NCBI RefSeq assembly: GCF_905220415.1
Contig: NC_059552.1
Span: 9,377,001-9,441,000, forward strand
Source of the DNA: Colias croceus
Lineage: Eukaryota; Arthropoda; Insecta; Lepidoptera; Pieridae
Length of the DNA: 64,000 nucleotides
Direction of reading: 5' to 3'
Part shown: in pieces, positions 1 through 10,920 of the stretch
How the letters are laid out: the number at the start of each line of letters is the position of its first letter
Position numbering within the stretch: position 1 is the stretch's first letter
Translations under genes and position numbers: made by a program
The notes under the pieces: generated by a model
The model's input: only the letters and a program-made list of their open reading frames with translations
The model's database searches: none
Told to the model about the DNA's origin: nothing

Positions 1-260
1 TTAATAAAACTAATTTAATTATTCGAGTATTTTGTTAATAATTGGGCTTGATTTGTCACTTTGTGTCCATTTATAGTAACGGAATCAGTATTTCGGAATT
101 CGAAATTAGCGGAAAAAATAGTACATATTCATTTTAATTTTAACATATTTTTACTGTTCGTATGATGTATCATATGATTTTAAGCTGTTGTATTTGTATA
201 ATTTTCTTCTGATATTAGGTTGTCCTGGGAAAATTTTTGAAAATTTTCATTTTTTTTTAG

Positions 261-2415
261 GGCCACGATACAACGGCAATGGCTTTGACATTTGGTCTAA
301 TGCTTCTGGCTGACCATGAAGATGTACAGGTATTTTGAAAAAAAAATTGTAATATTTTTTTGTTATATTTGTTGCCAGTCGGCAGTCTTATTATGTTTAC
401 TTAGTTAATTTATCTATGGATGATCTATGGTTATGTGGTTATGCACAGATAAAAAAATGTATGTCTGCTCGCGACTATTATTTATACTAACTACTGTAAT
501 ATATACTCTAAGAAGACTCTAAGGCTCGCGAAGTCTTTAGATTTTTTAGAAGCATTTACCACTGATCATCTGTTGCTTTTACCACAGATAATATAATACT
601 ATACTAGCTTTTACTACAACTAATTAATGGTAATTAACTCATTTGAATAGGCTGCTAGGAGCCAATTATTTAAGGGTTGTATTGTGATGCCGAATAGTCT
701 GTTATTTTGCCGGGAAGGTCGATTAGAGCAAAAGTTTACTTTGAATTTCGACTTGTAGGTTCAATAATTATCGCCTTGAAACTGTTCTTATAATTTATTA
801 GAGTTGTTGATTTCTACCATGATTTATTACTAGAAATAAGATGTGGTTTTCGTTCCGGAAGGATACTAAAACATTTTTTCTTACAGTAGGTTTTTTTTAA
901 TAAAATAAACATTTTTAAAGACCGTTGTATCAAAATTTAAAACGCTTTTATTATCTACATACTTCATCACACGTTTCAGGAAAAAATATACCAAGAATGT
1001 AGGAGCATAATTGGAGATTCGACACGGACCGCAAACACATCAGATCTCGCTGAGATGAAGTACCTGGATGCTGTAATCAAAGAAGTACTGAGGTTGTATC
1101 CCAGTGTACCATTGATTGGGAGAGAGATCACTGAAGAATTGGTGTTAGGTATTTTCTTTATGTATATCAAAAGGTTCGCCAGGTAGTTAGGTAGGGCGGA
1201 AGATGCGCGTTCTAATCCCGCTTCGTGATCAATTTTTTATATCCTTTAAAAATTACATTTATAATGTATTTAAATGCTATAATTTCAAATATGAAATTCA
1301 ATTGTTGTTTATGTTATTGGGTTTCTTTTGAAGATCTTTCACCTAAATAAATGAATGAGAATGAATGTATCAGGTTAACTATGAAGGTGTTACGTACTTA
1401 TTGACATTGTTAGGTTTTCTTGTTATTACTTGTCTCGTTAATTAATTTTAATTTTAATTAAAAAATGCTTGTATGTTTGTATCAATTGAGTGTAGTGAAA
1501 TTCAAGATCTTTTTTATGCATCTATAATAATCTAAATGCGTACTTATTTATTTTCTTTTATTAAACTTCGCTAAAAAATACACATCTCGATTGAGTTGAT
1601 ATCAAATTTAACTTATTTTTCAAAAACTGTATTTCTGTAAAAATCAAACTTACAAAATTTATAATTATTCTCTTTACAGATGATCTAGTAATACCCCAAG
1701 GTTCTGAAGTTATAATACACATATACGAGTTGCAGCGGCGAGGCGACTTGTTCCCGGATCCCGAAGTATTCCGCCCGGAAAGGTTCCTACATGAGGATAA
1801 GATTAACTTCAGCTATTTGCCGTTTAGTGCTGGACTTAGGAACTGTATTGGTAGGTTATTCTCATAAGTAATACTATTACTACTAAGAGATATTATTGAA
1901 GTGAAATTTCTTTATCGGGGTTGGAAAAAAATGTAGTGTAACATTATTCGTTACGCGCCATCTTTTTCTTATCCCTACCACGCGTGATCCGACGTATTTC
2001 TGTAAAGTTGCATATACCTAGTAAATTATTTTTTGAAAAATAAGGTCATACAGAAGTTTCACTTCTTACGTGTGTACTGTGTACACTAGTATGTGACTAG
2101 TATACACGCACACATTTTTTAGTAATATTATAGAGTGAATAGTAAAAGTTTCTTTTTTAAAATCATTAAATACTTTGTTATCTATGGGCGAGAATGATTC
2201 AAAAATAGTTTTATGATAAAATACCTAATTATTCTTTTGAAATATATTTTTTTTCAGGTCAACGCTTTGCAATGCAAGAAATGAAATGTATGTTCAGTGA
2301 AATAATCCGCCATTTTAAATTATCACCCATCGTGAAAGGATATCGGCCAAGTATCAAATCGGATTTGGTACTACGACCTAATGAATCTATATTGGTGAAT
2401 TTTTCTGCAAGATAA
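261..2415 (+). CDS. CYP4: CYP4-type cytochrome P450, C-terminal exons only (5' part outside window)
   Basis: Four coding exons, 261-329, 980-1148, 1680-1850 and 2258-2415, all with AG/GT borders, join into 188 residues and a stop. Seen in order: the I-helix GHDTTAMALTFG that carries the oxygen-activation threonine; the K-helix ExxR (KEVLRLYP); the PERF motif; the haem loop FSAGLRNCIG with the cysteine thiolate ligand; and a C-terminus ending FSAR. Clan-4 P450s are ER-bound monooxygenases acting on fatty acids, hydrocarbons, hormones or xenobiotics; the substrate here cannot be told. Exon lengths and phases are identical to the last four exons of the complete paralogue downstream, so the two are a tandem duplicate. 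The haem loop has Leu where the paralogue has the usual Pro (GPRNC), which does not remove a required residue. An AATAAA follows the stop by 7 nt (2423-2428) and another lies at 2848. The 5' exons must lie left of the window; positions 1-260 are intron. Confidence 0.93.
1897..2116. mobile_element. GTGAAAC-ended MITE in an intron of the partial P450
   Basis: GTGAAATTTCTTTATCGGGG ... GAAGTTTCACTTCTTACGTG. Related copies lie at 2447-2600 and 26401-26632, with shorter relatives at 38513-38622 and 52097-52225. Confidence 0.6.
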
Positions 2416-3112
2416 CGTATAAAATAAATTGACAAGATTTTTAAAGTGAAATTTCTTTAGGGGCGTTGAGAGTAAAATTTGAAGATCGTGTTTATGGCAA
2501 TACCGTCACGTCATGAAGTAACGACGTCACGACGAATTTAATATTTTTGAATCTTGCCAAAGAAGTTTCACTTCTGACACGTGTGCTTGGCACACACGCT
2601 CTTTTTCATCCATGAGCGTTCGCTATTTCAGGGACCCATATCTACAATTAAATTAATTATACGCTAAATTTAACTCTGTGATATATTTGTATTATAAGTG
2701 CTCAATACATTAAAATGTTAATATAAGAACACATTGTTTAATTTAAATGCATTTTAAAATATCCCGTATGTTCTGCATTTATGTTCTGTTTCTGCATAAA
2801 TTTTAATTTTATTCTTTGGTGGCTACTGTTTACTTTATATGTTATAAAATAAATGTAACATCAAATTAGAATATATTATTATTAACTTTGGTAATTTCTC
2901 TCATATGCTAAAATAATAAATCTTATTACAAATTTCTAAAACGGAATTTCTTGAAATTGCGTGTTTGACTTTTGCCATTACATTTGTGTAGGAGTTACAA
3001 AAAGGTATTAAATTCAATATTTTGCAGAAATGTATTACCTGTGGTATTACTCAAACATTTATTTTAATTTTGAAACCTAAAGAACTTATTTCAGCTCTTA
3101 TGGGTTTTGTTT

Positions 3113-3348
3113 TGGAAATTTTCGATGGGCCCTGGAGGGAAAGTACTTGAAATAATGATGGTAGCAAATTTTGCTGAAAGGAAACATTCCATTATTTTTA
3201 AAAAGAAATTGAACTGCATTCAGAGATTTTCGAAAATTTACTTGCATCCATCGAGAATCAAAATAACTAAAAAAAAAAAAAATAGAGCAAAATTCGCTAT
3301 CTTCAGTATTTCAAGAACTTTCCCTCCAGGGCCCATCGAAAATTTCCA
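3113..3348. mobile_element. Foldback (MITE-like) element with about 60-bp inverted arms
   Basis: TGGAAATTTTCGATGGGCCC at the left is matched in reverse at the right end. The arms, about 3113-3175 and 3290-3348, contain CTGGAGGGAAAGT and its complement. The open frame across it (3107-3373) is an artefact of the inverted arms. Confidence 0.7.
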
Positions 3349-3607
3349 CACTGTAGGTTTATCATCACGCTAAGACCAACAGAAGCGGAGCACTCTATAT
3401 AAATGGCCTCCTCCACTCAAGCGACAGCTCAAGCCGAGGTTCGTGGTCCCCGTCAAGGGGGGACGCCCTTGTGCATGTCGCTACCAGGGTGAACCTTCAG
3501 TTCACCCCCGCGTCCGCGTTAAAATGTAGAAGCCCTTCTGGCTAACATTGAGAAACACCTTACAAAAAAAAAAAAATACTCTATATAAAACCGCGGGGCA
3601 CAGCAAG
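3349..3607 (+). mobile_element. Helitron 3' fragment carrying a retroposed insertion
   Basis: TATCATCACGCTAAGACCAA and AGCGGAGCAC (3360-3393) and ACCGCGGGGCACAGC (3590-3604) belong to one Helitron 3' end. It is split by a 174-bp poly(A)-ending insert at 3404-3577. Confidence 0.6.
3404..3577 (+). mobile_element. Short retroposon (SINE or truncated LINE) with 12-bp target duplication
   Basis: ACTCTATATAAA occurs at 3392-3403 and again at 3578-3589. The insert ends in an A run (3564-3576). It is GC-rich, and its family is not identified. Confidence 0.7.
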
Positions 3608-4042
3608 TCTTATCTATCATTAAAATCATTACAATTGTTTCAACCGTTTTGCAAACTGAACAGACATACATATCAATACAATTTCGTATTACCTTTCTCA
3701 AACCAATATCGGTTAATATTCCGGCAGTTAATTAAACAACAAAGTAACATACAATGAGCCAAAACTTCTTACAAGTTTAGGTATATTATTAAGTATACTG
3801 ATTGAAGATGATAAATTGATCAACTTAGAAAAACTCCAGGGCAAAGTTCGCAAATGTTACACAAGTATTTAATTAGACTCCAAGGTTTTTAGAATGACTA
3901 TAGTGTTTAAGTGCTAGTCATGGTGATTGTTATTTTATCATTATTTCACAGGAAATGGCTTAGTGATATGTTGAGGTTTGTTGTGAATTAAAATAGGTGA
4001 ATTATGAAAATTATTTGTAATCTTATGAAAATCTATCTTCTA

Positions 4043-4231
4043 TGAATATTATAAACCTTAAAAGTTTGTATGTTTATTTGAACGCACTAATCTCAGGTAC
4101 TACTGATCCGATTTGAAAAATTCTTTCGGTGTCAGATAGCCCATTTATCGAGGAAGGCTATCGGCTATTTATCATCACGCTAAGACCACCAGGAGCGGAG
4201 CCACGCGGGTGAAATCGCGGAACGTAGCTAG
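4043..4231 (+). mobile_element. Non-autonomous Helitron (Lep1-like)
   Basis: Degenerate 5' end, then the conserved body GAACGCACTAATCTC ... GATAGCCCATTTATCGAGG and the 3' hairpin followed by CTAG at 4228-4231. Confidence 0.7.
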
Positions 4232-4892
4232 TTAATAATATAAATAAGATAATATGTACATATAAATATTCCATCTATATTTACCACGGTTCATGCCAAG
4301 CAATGTATCTTTTATGTAAATATTTATTTTAGTAATAGACTTATATCTACTAAAACAATATGTGTAATTATAGGTAAAACTAGTAGATTGTTTTCGTAAG
4401 ATTTTAAACTTTTATCAGTTATTTAAAGCGGTGAAAAATCCAACAATTAATTTGGGCATTTTTATTGAGTTATGTAAGTATATTATTAACCCGACTTTTT
4501 TTTACATATCTTTATATATATATCTTTTTACTCTTTTTTATGATGTTGGTGCTCCAGGTAAAATAAATTAATAAATATCATTTTTATATTAAATATAATT
4601 ATGAATACTGGCTTCGCCCGGGTTGACCCCACATAAATATCCTGTTTAAAATAACAACAAAAACCTACTAGGAAATCAAACTTACATGGACAATCCATCA
4701 AAAATTAATAGGAAAAATATAAAATAATGTAAATACGGAAAAAACACTTTTATCATTAGAATAATTTCGAAATAAGGTCATGATTCAGTCCTCTCACATA
4801 AATGAATTGTCATTGTGAGTATAGAGTTTACACAGAAGCCCTCTTTAACCGATTTCAAAAAAGGAGGACGTTATGCTATCTGTGCTATATAC

Positions 4893-5262
4893 AGGGTTAC
4901 TTGTAAAACACCAGCAACCTCGCAGGACAAGATAGCTAACATCATAAGTAACATAAGTAACAAGTTTGTTAGATTTTATTTTCATACAAAAATAAATATT
5001 CATTTAATTTTCCGTTTGAAAATTATAAACTCTACGCGCATCCTAAAAATTACGTAAACAAGAAGCGAACTAGCGGCTTTGAACTTGACCTATCTGCGAC
5101 AGTCTAGCACATAGACTTACAATTAGGAGAGTACAATAAAAGCTGAAAAAATCATTTAAAAATAATTATTGCATTATGCCAATAGTCGTAGAACAAAATG
5201 TTGTTACCTTTGATAATAGATATCTTGTCCTGCGAGGTTGCTGGTGTTTTACAAGTGACCCT
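4893..5262. mobile_element. MITE with about 42-bp inverted repeats
   Basis: AGGGTTACTTGTAAAACACC ... GGACAAGATA at the left (to 4934) is matched in reverse at 5221-5262 (TATCTTGTCC ... AAGTGACCCT). TATA lies beside both ends. Confidence 0.7.
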
Positions 5263-5903
5263 AGTATATAAAAATGAATCCCTATTTACCTTGGTCCGAT
5301 TACAATAACTCTTTTTTTGATGTGTTCGTTATTGTAGGATCTTATAAAAGAAAACATTATCAAGTCAAGTTGTAGTACAATAATATGTTGAAACAAACTT
5401 GATTTTGACTTTAACTCACAAAAACTTTGATTTGCAAAAACTTGTGCATAAAATTATAAATATTTCTAACAAAATAAGATTGAAAAACTTGAAATGGATT
5501 ACAAAATTGGAGAATTAAACATCCTTATTTATTTGAGACAAAATTTCCGCCCGAGGCTTCGCCCACGTAGTCAAAGAATAACCCGCAGAGTTCCACTCCT
5601 GTAGGTGTTCCGGGATAAAACCAATCCTATGTCCTCGCTCAGGTCTAAATCAATCTCTGTACCAAATTTCATTCAAATCAGTATTACCTACTTAATAATA
5701 GGAAAGACTAAAAATAAATTCGTCATCATCATGCAAAAAATTAAAATATCATGATATGCGCGTGAGTCATAATTGGCCATCCGTTAAAATTGCGTTCTAC
5801 CAATTTCTGATGAAACGAAGCTTATTTTCGCGTAAGGTTTTATTCACTACAATTTTGAACTTTGTACTATTACCCCTTGATGGAACTGCATTTTATAGTC
5901 AAA

Positions 5904-6268
5904 CTAGCTTACCGCCCGCGGCTTCGCCCGCTTTGTCTAAAACCTAATAAATTATATACTAAAACATTCCTGTTGAATCACTCTATCTATTAAAAAAAGA
6001 CGGGTTGCTTTTTTTATTAACGTTCAGCATGTTTGATATTTTGGAATGGTACGTCTTACGCATGGAATATACCTAAGGGCTAAAAAAAAACATCCGTCCT
6101 ACGCTTTTTCGATCAGGCCACGCGAGTTTAAGATTTTATACCCAACGCCGCTAAAGAAGTTTTCACTTCAAAAAAACGCATCAAAATTCGTTGCGTAGTC
6201 TTAAAGATTTAAACATACAAAGGGACATAGGGACAGAGAAAGTGACTTTGTTTTATACTATGTAGTGA
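5904..6268 (-). mobile_element. Helitron-like repeat (D family)
   Basis: CTAG plus CCGCCCGCGGCTTCGCCCGC at 5904-5931; the other end reads as TCACTACATAGTATAAAAC on the minus strand. It shares most of its sequence with 49861-50056, with extra sequence in the middle. A related fragment of the C family lies at 5543-5695. Confidence 0.6.
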
Positions 6269-6632
6269 AGTCTTAAAATAGAGAGCGCTCAATTCAATAG
6301 CTCTACTTTTATTTACTTTTTAAATTTAACACTCATGAGACATGAAATAACAATTGTCACCGATCCTTGATAGTGTACACTTTGTAAAGTTTGAAGTTTG
6401 AATTTAATTCAAACTTTGTAAAGTTTGAATTAAATTTGTCATTTTTGACCCTAAAAGCGTATTAATAAAATCTTAAAGATTCGACTTCATAACATCGTAG
6501 AATTTATTTATGCACAAAGGTTGTTTTAAAAATCTTGCAAACTTACCTTTCATTTTCATGTTTTCATTACCTCCGAGACGGTTGACTCAATTGATCGCAT
6601 GTGAACGAAAAATAGTCTTTTTATATTATACA

Positions 6633-6965
6633 CTAGCTTCCGCCCGCGACTCCGTCCGCGCGGATGTCGGTCTTCGCGTGGATGGTTTATTTCTCCATTT
6701 TGAGTAGGTACCTCTGACAATAAAATCTTATAAATATCTATTGGACCCAATTCCCAAATACGGCTAGCCCTATAATAATACGCAACGTGTGTTCGCGGTT
6801 CTACGGAACAACGTCTATGGATAAAACTGAAAAATTAAGATTAATTTTTTTCTACGTATTTTTCCAGGATAAAAAGTATCCTATTTTACGCCCAGGATAA
6901 TAAGGTATAATTATACCAAGTTTCATCGAAATCGAACCGCTAGTTTTCACGTGATGCCTTCACAT

Positions 6966-7010
<45 letters not shown>

Positions 7011-7129
7011 AATTTTTTTAATCACATATTTGGGTTTGGTATCGATCCAGTAACACCCCCTGCTATTTATTTTTTCAATATTTTCAATGTACAGAATTGA
7101 CCCTTCTACAGATTTATTATATGTATAGA
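6633..7129 (-). mobile_element. Helitron-like element (B family), full length
   Basis: CTAG and the hairpin CCGCGACTCCGTCCGCGCGG stand at the left and TCTATACATATAATAAATC (minus strand) at the right. An internal (CAGA)n run lies at 6964-7012. Two more copies are at 16364-18553 (split) and 39953-40266 (shortened). Confidence 0.75.
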
Positions 7130-7292
7130 TTTTATAATTTGCAACTTTTTTGTTATTATTTGTCAAGATCGTCCAGGAATATTTAAGAACGAACAAAAAA
7201 TATAACTCTAATATGTGACATAGGATCGCTTAAGAAAACATAAATACCTTTTTAAATTTTAAATATACATATTTCAATTTTGTAAACGTGTA

Positions 7293-7482
7293 TCTATACT
7301 AATATTATAAAGCTGAAGAGATTGTTTGTTTTTTTGTTTGAACGCGCTAATCTCTGATCCGATTTGAAAAATTCTTTCGGTGTTAGATAGCCCATTTATC
7401 GAGGAAGGCTATAGTTATAGGTATATGACGCTTAGACCAATAGGATCGGAGTACTGCGGGTAAAACCGCAGGGCACAGCTAG
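7293..7482 (+). mobile_element. Non-autonomous Helitron (Lep1-like)
   Basis: Starts TCTATACTAATATTATAAAG and ends GGGTAAAACCGCAGGGCACA then GCTAG, with AGTT after it. Confidence 0.8.
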
Positions 7483-8305
7483 TTTTCTATAAAGTTAATT
7501 TAAAAAATTTATCTGTATTTAATTCTGAATTTAATTAATGGCGGTAATCGATATTTTCAACGAAATTCAATTCTGTTATAGTTTTTACGTTATGCAAAAA
7601 GAAAGCAATATAAATTCAAATTCGTCAAACACTATGTATATTTTTTTGTAGTTTTCAGTAAACAACATGATTATTTGAATAATGTAGTCGTATATACTAG
7701 AACCATAGATAATATAATAGTACTAGAACTAGATTTTTAGATTGATAAAGAATCCGTGTCCTAGGACTTTTTTTATTGACCATAATATCGTTTACAACAT
7801 GCACACGTTAACCGATCCAATTTATGCTGCAGTTAAAGTATGAAAAATATAGAAATAAGTATACAATCCAGTTTCGATGGTAGAAATCGCAGTTAAAATA
7901 GTGAAGGGGAGGTTTTAAATGTTATATAATCAAGAGATATAGGTTGTATTACAAGGTTTGCGTAGTGAAAAATAGTTAATAAATATAAATTACATTTGCA
8001 ATTACATGAACCAATGAATCGATTAGTTTTTTGTTTAAATAATGTTTTTAAATGATGCTATAATAAGTTATAGGTTTAATCACACTTTATATATTATTAT
8101 TTTTAATTTCTGGATCATTCAAAATTTTCCGTAAAATGGAATATTATATTATGTTCTGTATTGAGGTAATAAGAACCTCGAAAAATTATCAAAGTTTCTA
8201 TACATAGTTAGATCAGAAAATTACGCCTGGACATTTTTATATATCTCAAACGTGAACCAGTTTAGCCGCAACACATACATAATATATACAGATAAGCAGA
8301 CCCAG

Positions 8306-8332
8306 TATATAATACTCAAGCGTAAGGTCAGT
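8306..8332 (+). promoter_or_regulatory. Predicted core promoter of the complete CYP4 gene (TATA + initiator)
   Basis: TATATAAT at 8306-8313 is followed by an arthropod initiator TCAGT at 8328-8332, which puts the likely +1 A at 8330, 24 nt from the start of the TATA. The 131 nt after it run to a consensus splice donor GTAAGT at 8461. A strong acceptor (TTTGTTTCAG) ends at 13590, 8 nt before the P450 start codon. Together these suggest a non-coding first exon. This is inference from signals; no transcript is available. Confidence 0.45.
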
Positions 8333-8460
8333 ATGATGAATTATGCAATCAACCATACACGTATTTTGACAGTTAATGTTTTTAATTTCGATTTAAATAT
8401 AATCTGTGGTATTGTTATGTGAAAAGTGAATTAAAAAGTTACGTGTTTTTTTTCATTTGG
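8330..8460 (+). other. Predicted non-coding exon 1 (5' UTR) of the CYP4 gene, with a uORF
   Basis: The stretch runs from the predicted initiator to the donor TTGG|GTAAGT at 8461. It contains a 29-codon upstream ORF, ATG at 8333 and TGA at 8420-8422, starting only 3 nt from the presumed cap. An ATG that close is often bypassed by scanning ribosomes, but it could lower translation. The 5' UTR intron 8461-13590 would be 5.1 kb and full of repeats. Confidence 0.35.
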
Positions 8461-8655
8461 GTAAGTTGTGTTTTTATTTATTATATTTAAAGTTATCGGC
8501 CGGTGTATCAAGGTCATTGTTTTGATAATAATTTAGTCGTAAAGTACAGATTAGATTGACAGCGATTTTTTATTTATAAATAAATAACAATACGTGAGAC
8601 TTACATGACTTTTGTTGCTATTAACTTTTTGAAGTTTTAATGTGTGTTTATTAAA

Positions 8656-8822
8656 GTGAAACTTTTATTACATCGTCTCAAACTTTTTGGTCTGTGTAGC
8701 GCATGTCGCGTGACGCACGATACGTACGATAATTATCGTACAAATACGATAATTTTTAGTTAAATGTCTATAGTGTGAAAAAAAGTTTCACTTTTACCGT
8801 GGTTGCATAAAACCACACAACA
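8656..8822. mobile_element. GTGAAAC-ended MITE with central GTACGATAATTATCGTAC palindrome
   Basis: AAAGTGAAACTT at the left is matched by AAGTTTCACTTT at 8783-8794. A near-identical copy is at 55206-55345. This one lies in the predicted 5' UTR intron of the P450. Confidence 0.55.
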
Positions 8823-9277
8823 TTTTTTTTGATACCGGGATAAAAATGTTACCTCCAAAATTGGTGTCACAATAAGTAATTATTGAGAGAAATAAATGTT
8901 AGGTATGGATAGATTTATAAATTCAAATAATAGTGGAAAACGTTGTTTACAACGACAACTTAGATTTTTTTTCATTTGCCCAACCGGTTTAATCCCTTTT
9001 GTTTTTATGATATGTATAATAATAATAATAGGTACCTATTGTTCCTCCTACGTTATAACTTAATATTATGGAAATATTAACATATTCTATATATTTTTTT
9101 GTTGTGTTTTGCTCTTTTTTGTTTTGCATGATTAGATAAGATACTCATCATAATAATATTTTATTCCAAATATAATAAAATAGTAGGAAAATCAAAATTG
9201 TACATTGAATATTTTTTTTAAAGTAACTTGGAGTGATCTACAATAGATACCGAAACCAAAAAAATACAGTTTTTAGA

Positions 9278-9482
9278 ATTTTTGTCTGTTTGTCTGTATG
9301 TATGTCCGGGCTAAACTCAAGAAGTGCGATATGGATATCCTTTAAATTTGGTACACAGATAGCCAGAGACCTGAGGAAGGACATAAGATAAGTTTTATAC
9401 CGAAAATGCCACGGTAACGGGAACTATGCGGGTTTTTCTTTGCCTACACGGGCGAAGCCTCTGGCGTAATTCGTAAAGCTAG
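9278..9482 (+). mobile_element. Helitron-like repeat, degenerate
   Basis: A TGTCTGTTTGTCTG run, then ACACGGGCGAAGCCTC, and CTAG at 9479-9482. The 5' end is not defined. Confidence 0.5.
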
Positions 9483-9730
9483 TAAAACATAATTATGATT
9501 AGAGAGTTCAATTATTAATATCCTCTTTCTTATCTAAATATTTGATCAAATAATTAATACAATTTTATATCATAATTAATTTGATATAATTTTTGAAAAG
9601 GCGGTTTTTATCTTCATGAAAACTTAGTGTACCTACCTAAAAAATTTAATACTTTCTGTTGTCTGTTAATCATAAATATGATTGAAAGAAGTTTTGTAGT
9701 TTGATATAAGTAGAATCAATCAATCAAGAA

Positions 9731-9832
9731 TCACGTAAATTGGTTCAGAAACCTTGGAGTAATCGGTGTACATACATAAAAAAAACATACCGGCCGAATT
9801 GATAACCTCCTCCTTTTCTGAAGTCAACTTAT
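9731..9832 (+). repeat. Fragment of the AACCGACTTC repeat family
   Basis: AATCACGTAAATTGGTTCAG ... ACCGGCCGAATTGATAACCT matches the 3' part of the elements at 26829-27560 and 46865-47119. Confidence 0.6.
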
Positions 9833-10007
9833 ATAGGAAATTTGCTCCTGAATTTATAATTTCTCAATTCCAAAATTAACCGGTTTTTGAATACCGGTTA
9901 TCTTTTTTGCGAGTACTTTTACGACTTTAGCCTAAAATAAATTGTGTATATCAATGTGTATCAACTTCTGAATAGTACGCTATGTTATAAAAGATATCTG
10001 TGATATT

Positions 10008-10345
10008 ATTTAAAGAAATAAATACAATCAATTTTGATTGTGATATTATTTAAAGAAATAAATAATATACAATCAATTCTGAATATCTGCAAAATTGTTT
10101 CATTTACCTGCGCTCGAAATAGAGAATATGAAATAATCGAATTACCTACTTAGATAATGTCGTATCTCATTGTTTGTACTTCGCTTATCAGTATTCAAGA
10201 CTTTACAGATACATATATATTAAACATGTTTATTTATTGTTAAACAAATACACTATTACTACAGATAATATAAAACTATCTATACTATCTATACCTATTG
10301 CACAGATAATATAAAACTATCTATATCTATTACTATGTAATACTG
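10008..10345 (+). repeat. Two short tandem duplications
   Basis: TGATATTATTTAAAGAAATA occurs twice near 10000-10065, and CAGATAATATAAAACTATCT twice at 10263-10325. Confidence 0.6.
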
Positions 10346-10920
10346 GAATATTATTTTATCTATAGAGTGTTTATTTATAAACAGGTTATTAATAAGAGCT
10401 AATAAAATTAACCACTTCAATTAATAGATAATATATCTATTGACACTCTTTGAATATTAAAATAAAACTTTTGTCTACAAAGATTTACTTTGATACGAAC
10501 TTATACTAGGTACCTAAAGAGCTGGACAAAATGTAAATGGCACCAACCGAAATTAGTTTTCAAATGAAAAATAATCATCAAAATTGGTTTAGCTAGTGGA
10601 AAGCTCTCGGGTAACCCGGCAAACAAAACTTTGGTCGAGTTGACAATCAAAGTTGGTTGAAAAGGACCTAATAAATCAAATACAAGCAATTAGGTAAGGA
10701 TTTCTTATCGAAAAAGAATCTAAAGAATGGATTGAAAAACTTGTATCATTAACCTTAATATACAATAGAGGTTAAGAAATACGGAATCTCCAGCATTTTC
10801 GAGACCGTCGTTTGTTTAGTTCAATTGTTCAATTGTGTCAAAGATTTCTAGAAAACATTCAATAAATTTATAATTATTCGTCTATCTGTATGTGTTTCCT
10901 ACATGTCTTTTTAATCTGCA

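Noticed and set aside
1165..1225. tRNA-like sequence in an intron of the partial P450
   Set aside because: GTTCTAATCCC resembles a B box, but no cloverleaf can be formed; at most a SINE scrap.
1897..2116. Sequence shared with 26401-26632 as proof of duplicated P450 introns
   Set aside because: The two copies lie in different introns and are a mobile MITE family, so they arrived independently.
3107..3373. 88-codon open frame
   Set aside because: It runs across a foldback element whose arms are complementary; there is no protein-like composition.
6964..7012. CAGA repeat as a CRISPR-like or coding array
   Set aside because: Simple microsatellite inside a Helitron-like element.
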